A stretch of 5,610 nucleotides of DNA, taken from positions 1 through 5,610 of the forward strand of contig DSBZ01000031.1 of the NCBI GenBank assembly GCA_011057175.1, given 5' to 3'. The stretch is from Candidatus Acetothermia bacterium (GTDB lineage Bacteria; Bipolaricaulota; Bipolaricaulia; Bipolaricaulales; Bipolaricaulaceae). The notes under the pieces are model-generated. The model had not been told where the DNA came from and did no database searches. It saw only the letters and a list, made by a program, of their open reading frames with translations. Position 1 is the first letter of the stretch, and the number at the start of each line of letters is the position of its first letter. A program made the translations under genes and the position numbers. This document shows positions 5,340-5,610 of this stretch, piece after piece.

Positions 5340-5610
5340 TTACCGCGGCAACCTTGCCAGGGCCCGTAGGCTCTCCTCGATCCGTCGCTTCAGCACCATC
5401 GGGTTCAGCCTCCTGTGCGTCTCCTCGGCCTCCGCCTTCGTGTCCTCGGCGATCTCAGGGGAGGCGAGCACCCGCCGGTACGGCGTCTGAGCCCGGTCGT
5501 ACGTCCCCCTCCCGTTCCTTGACCGACAGCTTCCGCACCGGCTGGAAGTAGTTCACCACCAGCCGCCAGTCGGCGTAGATCGCCTCCAGGAGATCCAGCG
5601 CGGCTTGCGA
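5340..5610 (-). pseudogene. C-terminal part of an integrase-type transposase, frameshifted, partial
   Basis: The gene enters from the right edge reading leftward. Its first frame gives LDLLEAIYADWRLVVNYFQPVRKLSVKEREG, which matches the end of the DDE integrase core in a common transposase group (consensus NFFQPxxKLxxKxRxG). After one +1 shift between about 5499 and 5525 the next frame gives YDRAQTPYRRVLASPEIAED and LNPMVLKRRIEESLRAL to a TAA at 5342-5340. That is the usual TPYQRLLAS...LNPxxL tail of the same group. The family resemblance is from memory and no IS family name is assigned. The DDE residues lie outside the window. With the frame broken, a functional transposase is unlikely unless the shift is a sequencing error in the C-run at 5505-5509. 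Confidence 0.65.

Noticed and set aside
1..5610. tRNA/rRNA genes, CRISPR arrays, riboswitches, phage or defence genes
   Set aside because: No cloverleaf, regular spacer array or defence-type motif was found on either strand by eye.

Overview
The window is GC-rich DNA from a bacterium. It carries two ordinary gene pairs, one remnant of a decayed redox operon, and the edge of a dead transposase gene. The base composition, a short-form SerA next to a DUF1015 gene, a DOMON-type secreted protein and abundant GTCCGTG/ACCGTGA-style heptad repeats fit an uncultured, possibly thermophilic lineage. Candidatus Bipolaricaulota (OP1/Acetothermia) is one guess, but it rests on general resemblance only and nothing here fixes the taxon.

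Layout. Positions 2-622 (+) hold the C-terminal two thirds of a D-3-phosphoglycerate-dehydrogenase-type enzyme, cut by the window edge. A DUF1015 gene (625-1980, +) follows after 2 bases. This pair looks like a serine-biosynthesis operon. A 58-bp imperfect palindrome made of heptad repeats lies just after the DUF1015 stop (1982-2039), and related heptads sit in frame inside the DUF1015 gene (about 917-982).

Positions 2040-3162 on the minus strand hold what looks like a decayed two-gene operon. The upstream gene encoded a secreted protein with an NTF2/SnoaL-like domain followed by a DOMON domain. It is now broken by one in-frame TAA and four frameshifts. Its old stop codon overlaps the ATG of a small cytochrome-b561/ferric-reductase-like membrane protein (TGATG). 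That second gene has an amber at codon 6 and ends against the palindromic repeat. DOMON plus b-type cytochrome is a known redox partnership, so a periplasmic electron-transfer module was probably lost here.

Positions 3163-3285 form a compact divergent promoter region with inverted repeats placed against both putative -35 boxes and one -10. A LacI-family regulator (3286-4290, +) follows with no visible ribosome binding site and may be leaderless. A PfkB-family sugar or nucleoside kinase (4317-5189, +) comes next with a strong Shine-Dalgarno. The regulator and kinase likely form a small carbohydrate-use operon.

Positions 5190-5339 hold no gene I can support. From 5340 to the right edge the minus strand encodes the C-terminus of an integrase-type transposase in two frames. 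No RNA genes, CRISPR arrays or phage genes were seen.
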